This document shows, piece by piece, positions 14,277 to 25,989 of a stretch of 64,000 nucleotides of DNA. A program made the position numbers and the translations under genes. Within the stretch, counting starts at the first letter, position 1, and each line of letters starts with the position of its first letter. Origin of the DNA: Microcebus murinus (taxonomy: Eukaryota; Chordata; Mammalia; Primates; Cheirogaleidae); assembly GCF_040939455.1 (NCBI RefSeq), contig NC_134109.1, forward strand, positions 73,685,001 through 73,749,000, written 5' to 3'. The notes under the pieces are model-generated. The model was not told where the DNA came from. It ran no database searches and saw only the letters and a program-made list of their open reading frames with translations.

Positions 14277-14755
14277 CTGTGTTAGTTTTCTATTGCTACT
14301 GTGACAAATGACCACAATCTTAGTGGCTTAAAACAACACAAATTTGCTATCTTATGGTTCTATAGATCAGAAGTCTGACCCGGACCTGGGCTAAAATCAA
14401 GGTGTGGCAGGCGGCATTCCTTCCTAAAGGCTCCAGGGGAAATCCATTTCCTGGCCTTTTCTAAGTTCTGGGGGTGGCCCACATTCCTGGGCTCATGGCC
14501 CTTTCCTCTGGAAAATCTGAGCCATGCCCTTCTCCTGTTGTATCTCTCTGGATCTCTTCTGTCACTCTCGCTCACTTTTAAGGACCCTTGTGATTACTTA
14601 GGGTCCACTCCAATAATGCCAGAGATTTCCTGATTAGCAACTTTAATTTCATCAGCAATCTAAATTATTCTTTGCCATTTATCATAACATATTCCCAGGT
14701 TCTAGGGATCAGGACGTGGATGTCTTTGGGGGCCATCGTCCTGTCTACCACACCA
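14277..14755 (+). mobile_element. LTR remnant, MaLR (MLT1-like) type
   Basis: The sequence begins tgtgttagttttctattgct and includes tagtggcttaaaacaacaca, then gggggccatcg and ctaccaca at the end, giving a TG...CA-like LTR outline of about 480 bp. No internal retroviral genes are attached. Three other copies of this family occur in the window in the opposite orientation. Confidence 0.65.
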
Positions 14756-14989
14756 GTCCTACTCAAGTCCTTGGTATTTCTCACCTGGAGCAATGAAATG
14801 ATGCTATGAAATTCTAATGGGTCTCGCATGTCTCCCCACTGCCCACAATAGCCATCAAAGGTTCATGAGGACTAAATTATTAATTAAAAGACCATTATCT
14901 TGCTAAAATAATTTGGTGCCTAATACAGTGCCTGCAATATGGTAGGTGATTAACATTTTAATAGCCAAAAATTTGTGTCAGTCACCTGT

Positions 14990-15175
14990 GTCAGGCACAT
15001 ATTTAAACACTTTTCATTTGTTAACTAATTTAATGCTTACATCAACCCAACAAGGTAAATATTTATAGATGAGGAAACTGACACATGGAGAAGCTATCAT
15101 ATGCTCAGTCTCACAGATATTATGTGGCAGAGCAAGAATTTAAAACCAGGCAGCCTAAACTCCAGAGCCCTTGCT
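14990..15175 (-). mobile_element. MIR
   Basis: The + strand contains atagatgaggaaactgacac and gtggcagagcaagaatttaa, a reversed MIR core. Confidence 0.6.
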
Positions 15176-15289
15176 TATAATTTCCTGAGTACATTAATAA
15201 TTGATTTAGTCTTCAAGAATCTTTCATAGCAATTACCTACAGGGGGCAGGATGTTATTATATAATATAAATAATATGGATGGGAATTCA

Positions 15290-15490
15290 ATGCAGGTTGA
15301 TAAAAGTTTGAATTTTTATGCCACCACTGTGTGATTCGGGAAAGTTACTTAATCTGTTATTTACTTCAGTTTCTTCAGTTGTAAAATAGGAATAAAATTG
15401 TCTACTACATATAGTTCTTGTGAGAATTAAACGAGGTAATATTTATAGAAGTGCTTCAGGCAATGCTCGGGATAAAGTGAGTAGCCTGTA
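15290..15490 (+). mobile_element. MIR
   Basis: cttcagttgtaaaataggaa and gtgagaattaaacgaggtaa fit the MIR core and 3' part. Confidence 0.6.
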
Positions 15491-15731
15491 AATGTTGACA
15501 CCCTCCCTGACGATTGCAAGACCAAGTATTATCAAATGCATGGGTATAACAAATAATAACACTCTTAAGACTGAATATAGTTTAACCATTGGATTTTTTC
15601 GCAATATATTCTATGTTCTAACACCACCTTATTTTTTCCCCCATAATATTTCATTCTATTCCTTTTACAATTCAGTCAATCTCAATTTGCCACCACTCTT
15701 GTAGATGACCTGAATTTTTCTGCCACCAGGC

Positions 15732-16055
15732 CTTTGCTTGTCCATGCCCTCTTCCTCCCGTGTCTGTAAGGTCACGTATATTCCTCTCCTCTGGCCAGCT
15801 GCTGTATTGTGTCTGCACTTTTATTAGAGTACATCTGACCTCTAGATACTGAGTTTCTTTGTTGAAGCAGCTTTTGTCCATTAAAAATGTTTTTCCTGTC
15901 TTCTTTTATCTACCCATCCATGTTCTTTATGAACACTTGCCCACTCCCCTCCTCTGGCCAGCTGCTGTATTTTGTCTGCACTTTTATTAGAGTACATCTG
16001 ACCTCATGGTATTGAGTTGCTTGCCCATGCACTTTTCCTCCCTTGTCTGTAAGGT
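15732..16055. repeat. Interleaved direct repeats
   Basis: A segment at 15785-15841 (ctctggccagctgctgtatt and following) recurs at 15948-16004 with very few changes. Another segment at 15733-15771 (ttgcttgtccatg ... tctgtaaggt) recurs at 16017-16055. The order is therefore A, B, B, A, all in the same orientation. Confidence 0.85.
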
Positions 16056-18054
16056 CCCTGTTTTCTTCACCTTGATGAGCCTCCTCAAGTGAATAACATG
16101 CAGTTGGAGGTCAAAGATTTATGCCCCCAGGCTGGATGTGGAAACGAGACGACATGCTCCCTGCATCAAGACAGCCCACAGAAGGTGGAAAGTCATGCAC
16201 ACACTGTCAGGAAGTCCACGATATGGCTGGGGCAGGAGGAATAGGTTGAAAGAAAGATGTCATGGGGAACATATCTGTGTTTGTGTGTGTCTTAAGAAGA
16301 GGCTGTTTGGAGAGATTTTAGAGAAGAGGTTTAGAAACATTGCCTGAGCTCTGTAGGTGTACCTATTACCAAGTTATTTTACTTTGCATATGAGTATCTG
16401 TGTTGGAGGCTCAGGGTTTATTTTGGGGGCGAACAGTAGACATTTTCTCCTCCTTAGCACTAAATAAGCTGCAGCATTTAGCTGGTGGAGAATTTTTGTC
16501 TAGGGCTTTTGAGCCATTCAGTGACTAGGTAAGAGCTGACACAAGTAGCAGCTTTGAGGCTTGATGGTTTAAGGTCACCTCCAGGGTTATCTCTAGTTCT
16601 GGTCTTCATCAGAAGAACAGTGGCAGGGGAGAGCAGGTGCTATTCAAGGTCAAGAGTGCCTACTCAGCTCTGTGGGAGTTAGTGTTCTATGGCAAACAGC
16701 ACAGGGCAAAAGACAGAAGAGTGATGTTCACTTTCTTCAGATGGACTCCATCACATCACTCACGACCCAGTTCTTAATTTTTGCCACCCAAAGCTGAATT
16801 GCAATTGGTCATTACAGGCTTCTAAGAATAGAGACGAGATGCCATCGGGGAGCTTCCTTCTCCTGTCCTTACATCATTCAAGAGCATGTAATACCCCTTG
16901 GGACATTTCTTCATAGAAAGATGATGATTTGAAAAAAACTTCCCATGGGGAAAGTATTTAGTGAATGACAGAGATCAGGAATGCATCAAATTTTATCTGT
17001 AAAATTTTACAGGTGTGAAAATTTTCAAGAGTGATTTCATTTTGTTTATTTTAAAATTTAGCAGAAATAGCTGGCTGGCCTCTTCTAGAGGAAGAGCTCA
17101 GTGGCTACACATTTACATTCAAGGAATACTTGCTTAAACTGTGGTGTGTGAAAAGTACTGGTCTAGAGTTAAATCTAGGTACAAGATTTTCTAGGGAGTT
17201 TTCTGCATTGGGATATGAAAAAAAGATGTGACTTAGTATGGTGAGCTGTTAACATTAGATTCTTTTACTTCTTTATTATCCTTTGATAATATGGTAACAG
17301 CCTTCATTGACAATACGGTGTAGAGTTAATTTAGGCAAATTCGTCTAACATTGAGCCAGCTAGCAGAATTCTCAGAGTTTCAGGATATTGTTTGTCCCTC
17401 TTTTCTAGAAAAAAATATGGTTTCCTTGCAGGTCATCTGGCCAATTCTAGCCTCTCACAAAGGATAAATTGCAGGGTGGGCTCACCACTACCTTTTCAGA
17501 AAACTGCTCAGATCTTTGGCTTGGCAAATTTTGAAATGTTAAAACTGAATTTGGTTAAGACTTTCTACATTGAGTACTACTACATTGTACTATTCATTGT
17601 TATAATAATGAGTCACAGTACACAGTTATCTCACAGATATAGTAAGCAAGATAAAAGGATAATGATTTTTAAAGACCATTCTATATGTATTTGTGTTTGG
17701 GCTTATGATAAAGATGCTAGTAAGTTATTTGGCATGCTTTAAGGTATAGTGAAGACTTAGAAGATGAGAGTTCAAGTCACAGCTTTTCTCATTTTAGTTA
17801 CCTTGGGCTGGGCGCAAAATCTGGAAATTTTTCTGGAACCAGATAAGGATGAAAAGAATAAATGAACAAATATCCCTTAATTCTTTTGAATCCTATTTCC
17901 CTCAACTACACAGCAGAGAAGTGAAAAAAAAACTAATAACAGTAAACTAACACATGTGTGAGGTGTTTGGTAAGTTGTCAATTCACTATAGAATGTTATT
18001 ATCTACACTTTTGTTATTTTATCAAACGCAAGGGTAAGAAAAATCAGATTGGAC

Positions 18055-18127
18055 AGAGTTACCAATAATTTTTAATTACCAATATTTTAGTTACCAATAA
18101 TTTTAATTTTGTTACCAATAATTTTCA
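18055..18127. repeat. Short AT-rich tandem repeat
   Basis: The motif ttaccaataatttt recurs about four times in 70 bp with small variations. Confidence 0.8.
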
Positions 18128-18214
18128 AATTAGGATTTTGACCCTTATTGCACCTGGCTATGCATTTCATTCATAAACACTACTCCCATTTGATCATATT
18201 AAAAACAATTTGTG

Positions 18215-18237
18215 GGTGGTGGTGGTGGTGGTGGTGG
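18215..18237. repeat. GGT microsatellite
   Basis: About seven GGT units. Confidence 0.95.
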
Positions 18238-19937
18238 CTAAACCATTCCCCAAAATTTATCTTGAAATGTCACCTGAGTGAGGGAATCCACATCTCCAGA
18301 ACATCCAGCAGGGACACCATATGCTGATAACCAGACATGTGTGACCACCTTGACCGTCTCCTATATTTCTGGGATCCCAGGACAGAACACTATGACATAA
18401 AGCTTGGACCTCTCATAATTCCACCTGTGGAAGGGGAGCAGCATGGAATGAAGACACAGAATCCCATGCTGTGTTGGCCTCTCTGGTACGCATGTTCTAC
18501 CAAAACAGACAGAACATGGTCTATCTGCCTGAGGATGGAGGGAGCAGAGCTAAAGATCACTATTCATGGCACCTGAACACCATTCTTAGTATTATGGAAA
18601 CTTCATAGAGGTAGGTAAGTACTTCATTTACTGACTCCATTTACCTCACATGAAATGGTCACCTTGTAGGACTCTCAGCCATGACAGACTCTCTGTTAGA
18701 AGGTTGGAAGGAAGCATCTACTTTCAAAACAGACTCTCAGCAGGCAATATGAGAGACATATGGGTCAGCTCAGCCTATTTTTAGTTATGTTTTGGCAGTA
18801 ACCACAAAGGGAGTCTGAACTCAATTTTTTTTTTTTTTTTTTGCTTTAGAATCCTCCTGGCACATTCTCACCAAAGACACACCCTTTCCATGGTGACTGA
18901 TAGGACCGATCAAGGGTTGGCAGTGCCAGGTCCCCATATACTCTGCCAGAGGCTTCAACGCTTCTGCTGATAAATGGTGGTGATTCAATCCCCTCAGGGA
19001 TATTCTGACAAAGATGACAGGTCAATATAAAGGGCAATAAGATGTATGAACCCAAAGTAGTGTCTTCAGACAAACCAATCCTATCTTGACAGTCAATTGC
19101 TCTAGTCTATGACTTGAAAGTGTGTTCCAAGATAGATAGGAACAGGAAACAACATAAAAGGCAACTATATTAAGCCTGAGAAATTCCTCTTTTTTAAGAC
19201 AAATGATAAATTTGCTGAATCTTTACCAAGGAGAAGACTGATGATATGTAATACTCAAGACAATCTTCCTTTTGAAATGCTAATGGCTTAGAGACAGCCT
19301 ACTGCCCTGCAGAACAAATTATGATATGAAACAAGCTCAACATGGGTCAAAATGGTAAGAGTCATTTATAGTATAAGGATCAGAGAGATGAATCTGGACA
19401 AGTCTTGGCATTGCTGAAAAATAGAAGGTCAAAGTTCTCTAGGATGCCGCATTATCAAAATCATAGCCCAAATCCCAAAACTCTCTGCCTTGGTGAATAA
19501 ACCCTACATCCTATTTCCTTTATAAACCCTCTTTTACTATTATTTTATTTCTTCCCTGGGGCAATTTTCAATGCTAAGGAACCATGAATGGAAGTGACAG
19601 AAATGATGACATAGTTAAAAGAGGAAGATTGTGAAAACAAATGAAAGAAGAACAGAAATCTGTTTACAGGCATTTCTAAAGTAGACAGGCAACAAGATCA
19701 GATACCTAGTGATCCATCTATCAGGTTTCAGAAGAGTCTGAAAGTTCCTTCAATCAAAAGACAGGCAGAGGCCAAAAGACATAATGATAACTACCAGTGA
19801 TTATAATTTCCAGATGCTTTGAAGTTAAGCAGCCCATATGTGTCTTACAGTATTTGTTAGAAAGCCAATTACCTTAATTAAGGTCCTAGAGGAGCACAGT
19901 GTTGAGAGCGCCATCATGAAAAGGAAGTGTCACTTAC

Positions 19938-20075
19938 TAGGGCATCTCTCCTCCTCCTCTGTTGGCTGCTCCTTTTCTGGCTCAGGTGAGCCTTTGATTT
20001 TACACATCAGGGTACACAGTTTTCCTGTCCAGGAGGTGTCCTCCTCCTCTTCTTCCTCTTCCTCCAAGGGAACCC
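19938..20075 (-). CDS. RYR3: RYR3 exon R: acidic linker exon
   Basis: The 138-nt exon encodes GVPL, a run of eight glutamates and an aspartate, then TSWTGKLCTLMCKIKGSPEP and EKEQPTEEEERCP plus one base. The acidic run is coded by mixed GAG/GAA triplets, so on the + strand it looks like a tcctcctctt repeat. Acidic stretches at this position are known in RyRs and vary in length among paralogs. The acceptor is ggcttgctag and the donor gtaagtg. The exon is separated from S by the longest intron in the window, so it relies on phase (1 nt left) and on the exact paralog peptide for assignment. Confidence 0.93.
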
Positions 20076-20932
20076 CTAGCAAGCCACAGAACAGAGTGAA
20101 AATCCCAAACAGTACATGGAACTACCATGTGTTAGAATTTTAAAAAACTGCTTTCCATTCTTCTGGAATTTTCTAAAAACACTACAGGAAGCCTCTCATA
20201 AATATTTACCTACAATTATATCTTTTGGGAAGTTTTTTTTTTTAAACAAAACAAGTGATTTGTTGTCTACAAGGACATCGAGTAATTTCAACCGCAAAAT
20301 GTAATTTTTTTCTAATTTATACTCCAAAAGGGCTCTAGGGTCTCCAGAAAGAAAGTTAACATTGAGCTATTTCAAATGAAATGTCATCAGTTACCCATAT
20401 ATTACTCAATTTACCCATGTACAAGCAGCACAAATGCTGAGAGCCACTTAAAACCAGAAGATATGCATCAAAGTCCCTTTGATTCACTTTGATTGCTGGC
20501 TTAGAATCACTAAGGGCGGAAGTTATTACACACATACACACACACACACACACACACAAACACACACATGCACACCCCACAATAGCTAAAAAGAAAAAGA
20601 GATCACAATCTTGGCTCAGCTGAGAGCAGCAAGTCCCAACCATTTAACTTTAAACAAATTGGGTGAGGTGTATATAAGGATCAGTTATCTATCTTCTTTC
20701 TCTAGAGACCCTATTTCCTCTCCATATATCAGAAAAGTCTTTTCTAGGCAGAAGGAATTTTAGTCACATATTCTGCCAGGGTTATTTCCAGTATTTTCTC
20801 TGACACAAGTAGTTAGGATATTCACCTCTTGAACAATAGTATTACAATTTTAGATCCCAAAATGCCTTCCCACCCCACCTAATAGCTTTCTAATGAAGGA
20901 ACCAGGAACAGAATTTTCTCTCAGAAGCTCAC
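20076..20932 (-). other. Intron Q-R, 0.86 kb
   Basis: A short intron that contains a CA dinucleotide repeat at 20528-20568 and otherwise nothing identified. Confidence 0.85.
20528..20568. repeat. CA microsatellite
   Basis: A near-pure (CA)n tract with one T and one A interruption. Confidence 0.97.
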
Positions 20933-21035
20933 CACAGTGAAGGAGAAGGTCCTCATGGAAGTCATATAGCTCCTCCCGGATCTCCTCTGGGCAGGGGCAG
21001 TTCTCTCCCAGTTGAAAGTTAAGAAGCATGTTGAT
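20933..21035 (-). CDS. RYR3: RYR3 exon Q: junctional solenoid
   Basis: This 103-nt exon encodes [20 protein letters not shown], then [14 protein letters not shown] and one base of glycine. INMLL.F and CP.PEEIR(E/Q)(E/D)L.DFH.DLL.HCG are conserved in all three paralogs; the shorter NFQLGEN variant fits RYR3. The acceptor is cttgcccttcaaag and the donor gtgagc. Confidence 0.95.
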
Positions 21036-21229
21036 CTTTGAAGGGCAAGAGAAGAACACCTAGTTGGATCTTAGTTTGGTCAAGGGAGATCAGATCCTGC
21101 TTTAGACAAGACACCTAACAGCCTTCACAAATTTTACTTAATTTTTTTTTTTTTTTTGGTAAAAGTGGCCAACATTTAAAAGTAGCTTTGGCTTTTTCTA
21201 AAAGTAAATTATTAATTGCACAAAATTTG

Positions 21230-22010
21230 GAGTATACCTAAAAAAGAAAATTCACTGTGATCCCACCACCTCAAGATAACCACTGTTAATATTTTAGTTA
21301 CTATCTTCCAGGTTTTATCTATATACACACATAGCTTGGGATATTCTAGACATACTTTTTAAAAACCAGAGTTTTCCATTTAATTTATCTTGAATATTTT
21401 CTTATTTCCTTAATTTAATTTTTAACAGGTACAATGTGTTTCATCATATGGATGAATAATAATTTATGTTAAATTATTCTGTTATATTTGTTTCCATAAG
21501 TGGTTTGAATTTCCTTTAAAATAGTTTTTGTTTGCATCTCTGATCATTTTCTTAGGGTAAACTCCCAGGAGGGAAAGGACTGGAGCAAGAGGTGTACATA
21601 TTTTAATGGTTTTTTGATATGAATTGCCAAATTGCCCTCCAGAAAGCTCACAATAATTTGACTTATTACCAAATTGATACAAGAGTAGTAGTACTTTACC
21701 ATCTTCATTACAGTAATGAGAATTAACACATTCTCAAATATTTTCCAATTTAATGGGTGAAAAATGTCATATCCCTGTTGCTTTACTGTAAACTTAACTG
21801 GTGAGATTGAACTTTGTTTTTTCACACAGAAAGACCAATTTTATTTCATATTTTATAAATTTCCCATCCATGTCCTTCCTCCATTTTTCTATTGGGTAAT
21901 TGTCTTTTAAAAAGACAACTGAGTGCTTGAGTGCTTTGTACACCTCTAGATTTTTAACTCTTTGTAATAGATTCTCCAAGTATATTTCCCAGTTTTCAGT
22001 GAGCTTTTAA
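21230..22010 (+). mobile_element. Old L1 3' end
   Basis: AT-rich sequence with actcccaggagggaaaggac and attgccaaattgccctccag, which are characteristic of the 3' UTR of mammalian-wide L1 elements. No ORF survives. Confidence 0.65.
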
Positions 22011-22098
22011 TTTTGTTTATAGGGTTTTTGTTTTGTTTCTGCTATGTACATTTATGTTTCACAGTCAATTTGTTATTTTTTCTTTTATGGTTTTGTCT

Positions 22099-22590
22099 CA
22101 GGGATTCTTAACAGTTTTTGTGCCATGGGTCCCTCTGACATTGTGGTAAAACCCATGGATTGCTTCTCAGATTAATATTTTAAATACATAAAATATATAG
22201 GACTACAAAGAAGCAATTATATTGGAATACAGTTAACAAAATCATAAAAAACAAATTTGTGGCACAGTAGCATATGTACTTCTTTATTAACTCATTAGAT
22301 TAAAAAGAACATATAGTGGCAGGTCTCAGAGCCACTGTGATCTTGAAGTAGTCGTAATTCATGTAAATGGTATTTCTAGATACTGTAACCACTGTGATGT
22401 GATAATGAAAAAACGGTGCAATTTCTGTTGGTGCTAAAGTCAGGAATTTGTTTTGCTGCCTACATTAAAAATTAAAAGAAATGCTGTCAGAGATTAGTGA
22501 ATTAAAGCTGTCTTTCATTTCCCACCCAGGTTCCTGGATCTCTGAATTCTTGGCATAGGCCCATGACCTCAGGTCAGTGAACATCTGGAG
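22099..22590 (+). mobile_element. Nonautonomous hAT-type relic
   Basis: It starts cagggattcttaacagtttt and continues gtgccatgggtccctctgac. Towards the end the sequence cccaggttcctggatctctg and a decayed terminal repeat appear. The family is an ancient eutherian DNA transposon; I cannot give the exact name. Confidence 0.55.
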
Positions 22591-23518
22591 GGACTAAAGA
22601 AGTCACTAGAGATAATCTTGTCCTTTTTGCTGCATCAGCCAGAATAAACCAAACTCTGTTTAGGATTTCTAGGTTGGAAAAATTTACAATCTCCTATTAA
22701 GCTACGAACTTTATTTAATGTTGTTAGGAAGAATCTTACTCAAATTGAGCTTCTGTTGCAAGTCAGTTTTTTTGGAAGTAGGCAGAGGAATCGTTTGTAA
22801 GAAAATACCATCCATACATAAAACAGGTTGGAAAAGTCATTTTTGTAGCTGTTCCACGGTGTTAAATTATGGTAATTATATCAATAACATATAATGATAG
22901 GTTGTTGATTAAATAAAAACATTATAAGATATGAAGATGTGGTTTCAGAGTCAGAAAACTAATTTTTTTACCAAAAGACTTTTTCTTTGGTAGAATACTC
23001 AGGAAGCAGGAGCCTATTTGCTTGTAGGGCATAAACCAAAAGCTGGAATGAGCTGAATTTCCTGTGCAGGTCATGCCCTTTAATGAACTCTTGGAAGTGA
23101 AAGGCTGGCTGACCATGCTTGGCTACTTCGCCAACACCTATGAGATTAATCTTAGTTCTACCTTATTTTATACTTAGCTATATCCCCCAATGTTTTTTTC
23201 ATCTCTCTGAATACTCTCTGGCTATAGGCTGAAAAAAAATCTCTATTTTTCTCTTCAAAGGTTGTAGAAGGATATCACCACTTTAAAATTCTAATTCTCA
23301 TGTATCCTGTTTTCCAAGTGATTCTTCATTGCTGTCTTCTGAAACTGATCTAAATCCTTGATGACATTACATTTGATATCCTTGGATGACATTAAATTCT
23401 TCTTTCTGTTGAGAATTCCATGGGTAGGTACCTTCTAGAGGTAAATACTCTGGGAGGGGTGGCAGCCAGGACAGCCAAGGTTCACAGCAGTTAGTGTCCC
23501 TTCTTTCATTTTATTCCT

Positions 23519-23672
23519 AGACCATCAGCATCAGCATTACTTGGAAATTTGCTAAAAGTGCAAATGCTTGGGCCTCACCCTAGACCTACTGAATTAGAAA
23601 CCTTAGGAGTGGGACAAGGCAATCTGCATCACTGATTCTGATACCTGCTCAAAGATCACTGATCTCATACAT
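23519..23672 (-). mobile_element. MER5-like hAT fragment
   Basis: The + strand reads agaccatcagcatcagcatt then cctagacctactgaattaga, the reverse of the MER5 core, in which 'cagaatcacctgg' and 'gattcagtaggtct' occur. Confidence 0.6.
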
Positions 23673-24029
23673 TAGGGAAGAATTTCTTGAGTTACTGACT
23701 TCTGAAATGATTGCTCAGAGGATTGTTTAGAATACTGAAGCAGGAGGGGATGGCAGGCCCTGGGAATGGCAGAAGACAAGGTGTAGAGGCATCTAGGAAG
23801 GGAAGGATGGGAGCTAACTTTGTCCTCCTGAGAGCTAGGACCAAGAGCAACATCCACATGGACAGCATCTCACCCAGCCAGGATTGGGTGAAAGAGATGG
23901 CAGAGAACATCTCTGTGGGCACTCACTCACTGGGTCACTGATGGAAGGTCACAGAACATGGCATGAGGCAACTTCAAATAACTCTAACACTAAAACGAAT
24001 ATCTCATGGGATCCTTGCAAGAACCTTGG

Positions 24030-24170
24030 GAGGAAGATGCAAACACCATTTGTGTTTTGCAGCTGAAGAAACTGAGGCACAGAGGTCACGTGGTCATGAC
24101 CACACAGTGAACAATGGGGAGCCAGAACGGGAGCCCCGGTCTGAAGCCAATAGCCACGACATCACCCCAT
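24030..24170 (-). mobile_element. MIR
   Basis: The + strand contains gctgaagaaactgaggcaca and gaccacacagtgaacaatgg, a reversed MIR core. Confidence 0.6.
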
Positions 24171-24823
24171 CGTTCTGCCTACCCAATATTCACAAATACA
24201 TGTGAAAGAGCAAGCTGGCATTTGCTCAGTGAAAGGGGGAACATTCAGATCTACTGCCAGTCTAAAAGCAAGCTTGACAACATTTCAAAAGCCTTCAAGA
24301 ATAATTCTTGGTGAGAACAGCACATTTGTGCATTTGGTGTGGTACAAATGATCTATTCCAGCCAACCCAAAGGGCTTTCTCATTTTGCATCTAATGAAGG
24401 AATGATGAGTTTTGCCTGGTCTTTAGCAAGGCCAGTATCATTTAAGAAAATGTTTTAAACACTAAGCTATGTGGTTCATTGGTTCATTTTTAAGCCAATA
24501 TGAATATCCACATCCTATAAAATAGGTTAGGAAAGTAACTGGATAAAGTTGTGTAGTTGTGCCAATATAAAATGGTGGTAATTATACTGACAACCTTCAT
24601 GGACAGGCTGCTTGTTACACATATATTAGATCCAAAGATCTAGTTTCAGAGGCAGCAAACTAATTTATTCATTTAAAGATCTGTCTTCTCTTTTGAATAC
24701 TTAGGAAGCAGTAATCAACTAGCCAGCAGGGTCTAAGTGAGCTGCTAAGCAGTGGGAAAAAATGGAAGTTATTATTCTACAAGATGTCCCTTCCTCATTT
24801 AGAAGTTTCTCATGAGGGTTTTG

Positions 24824-25165
24824 TTTTGTTTTATTTTATTTTATTTTATTTTAAAGACAGAGTCTCATTCTGTTGCCTGGGCTAGAGTGCCATGGCATCA
24901 GCCTAGCTCACAGCAATCTCAGACTTCTGGGCTCAAGTGATCCTTCCTCAGCCTCCTGAGTAGCTGGGACTACAGGCATTCTCCACCATGCCCAGCTAAT
25001 TTTTTCTATGTATTTTTATCTGTCCAAGTAATTTTCTTTCTATTTTTAGTAGAGACGGGGTCTCATTCTTGCTCAGGATGGTCTCGAATTCTTGAGCTCA
25101 AACAATCCACCTGCCTTGGCCTCCCAGAGTATTAGGATTACAGGCATGAGCCACCATGCCTGGCC
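24824..25165 (-). mobile_element. Alu (strepsirrhine type)
   Basis: A minus-orientation copy flanked by ctcatgagggttttg (24809-24823) and ctcataagggttttg (25166-25180), a 15-bp duplication with one change. The tail is a (TTTTA)n tract. It lies about 620 nt from exon P. Confidence 0.95.
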
Positions 25166-25788
25166 CTCATAAGGGTTTTGATTCTTCTCAAAGAAGACTT
25201 CCCATCTGAGTAAGGTTGGCCACAAGGTGGGGTTCTGCAAAAAATGAATACAACACAATACAAAGGACAACTCGCTTGCTGAGACTTCTTATTCAGGCTC
25301 CATGGGCTGAGGCGGCTTTGCAAGAGGGCTGCAGCCACTGGGCAGGGGAGTTTAGACACATTAGATCGGAAAGGTCGTGCACCAACTCTCCTGACCACAT
25401 TCTGTCGGTCTCTGATGGAGAGGTAGTGACTTCTAGAAGGGTTGGTGGATACACTCCTTTTGAGTGGTGGATACTTGCTGAGTGACAAGTGCATCCCAAC
25501 AGTGGCCTGGTGCTTGACCCAGAGGTGTTGGTAGAGGAGGGTGGGGGAAGGAAGGAAGCTTCATGTTCAGTTCAGCAAGGGTTATGTTCCCACCCAGGAT
25601 AATTGGCACATATTCCTCAGCTGTCATTAGCAAAGGACTAGGCCTATCTACTGATATTGTAGTGGGTCTTTTAATCTTCCACAGTTCTTGAGGCTGCCCC
25701 AGATATCATAAAGGTTTCATGTGCCCTGCTCTGTAGGTTTCAAGTTCTTCTGCAGAAATTGGATGGAAGCTCAGGAAGGGACTCTCAC

Positions 25789-25989
25789 CTGCTCCTGTGG
25801 GGGTGAGCGGAACTCCCTGGTCTTCCGAGCAGTCAGGGCTGCAGACATGTTCAGGGCCTGCATGAGCTCATTGTAGCGGAACTTCTGATTTGCCTGTAGC
25901 TTGGAGACATAAATGTCACCAAATGCCACGATGGCCTCCACTCGGTGTTGTAGCTCACAGTCACAGAGATAGCTGAGGAGCTCACACAT
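25789..25989 (-). CDS. RYR3: RYR3 exon P: junctional solenoid
   Basis: The 201-nt exon has 67 codons: [60 protein letters not shown] and [37 protein letters not shown] and EFRSPPQEQ are family-wide conserved helices. It starts and ends in phase 0. The acceptor is acttcttttgcag and the donor gtgagag. Confidence 0.96.

Larger units (their letters stand above)
21036..25788 (-). other. Intron P-Q, 4.8 kb
   Basis: It contains an old L1 3' end (21230-22010), a hAT-type relic (22099-22590), a MER5-like fragment (23519-23672), a MIR (24030-24170) and an Alu (24824-25165). Two diverged similar segments lie at about 22820-23020 and 24520-24735. Confidence 0.8.

Noticed and set aside
18240..19560. Possible retroviral LTR with AATAAA motif
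   Set aside because: No TG...CA borders, target site or recognised family could be found by eye.
20528..20568. Possible CRISPR-like or satellite array
   Set aside because: A simple CA microsatellite; there are no spacers.
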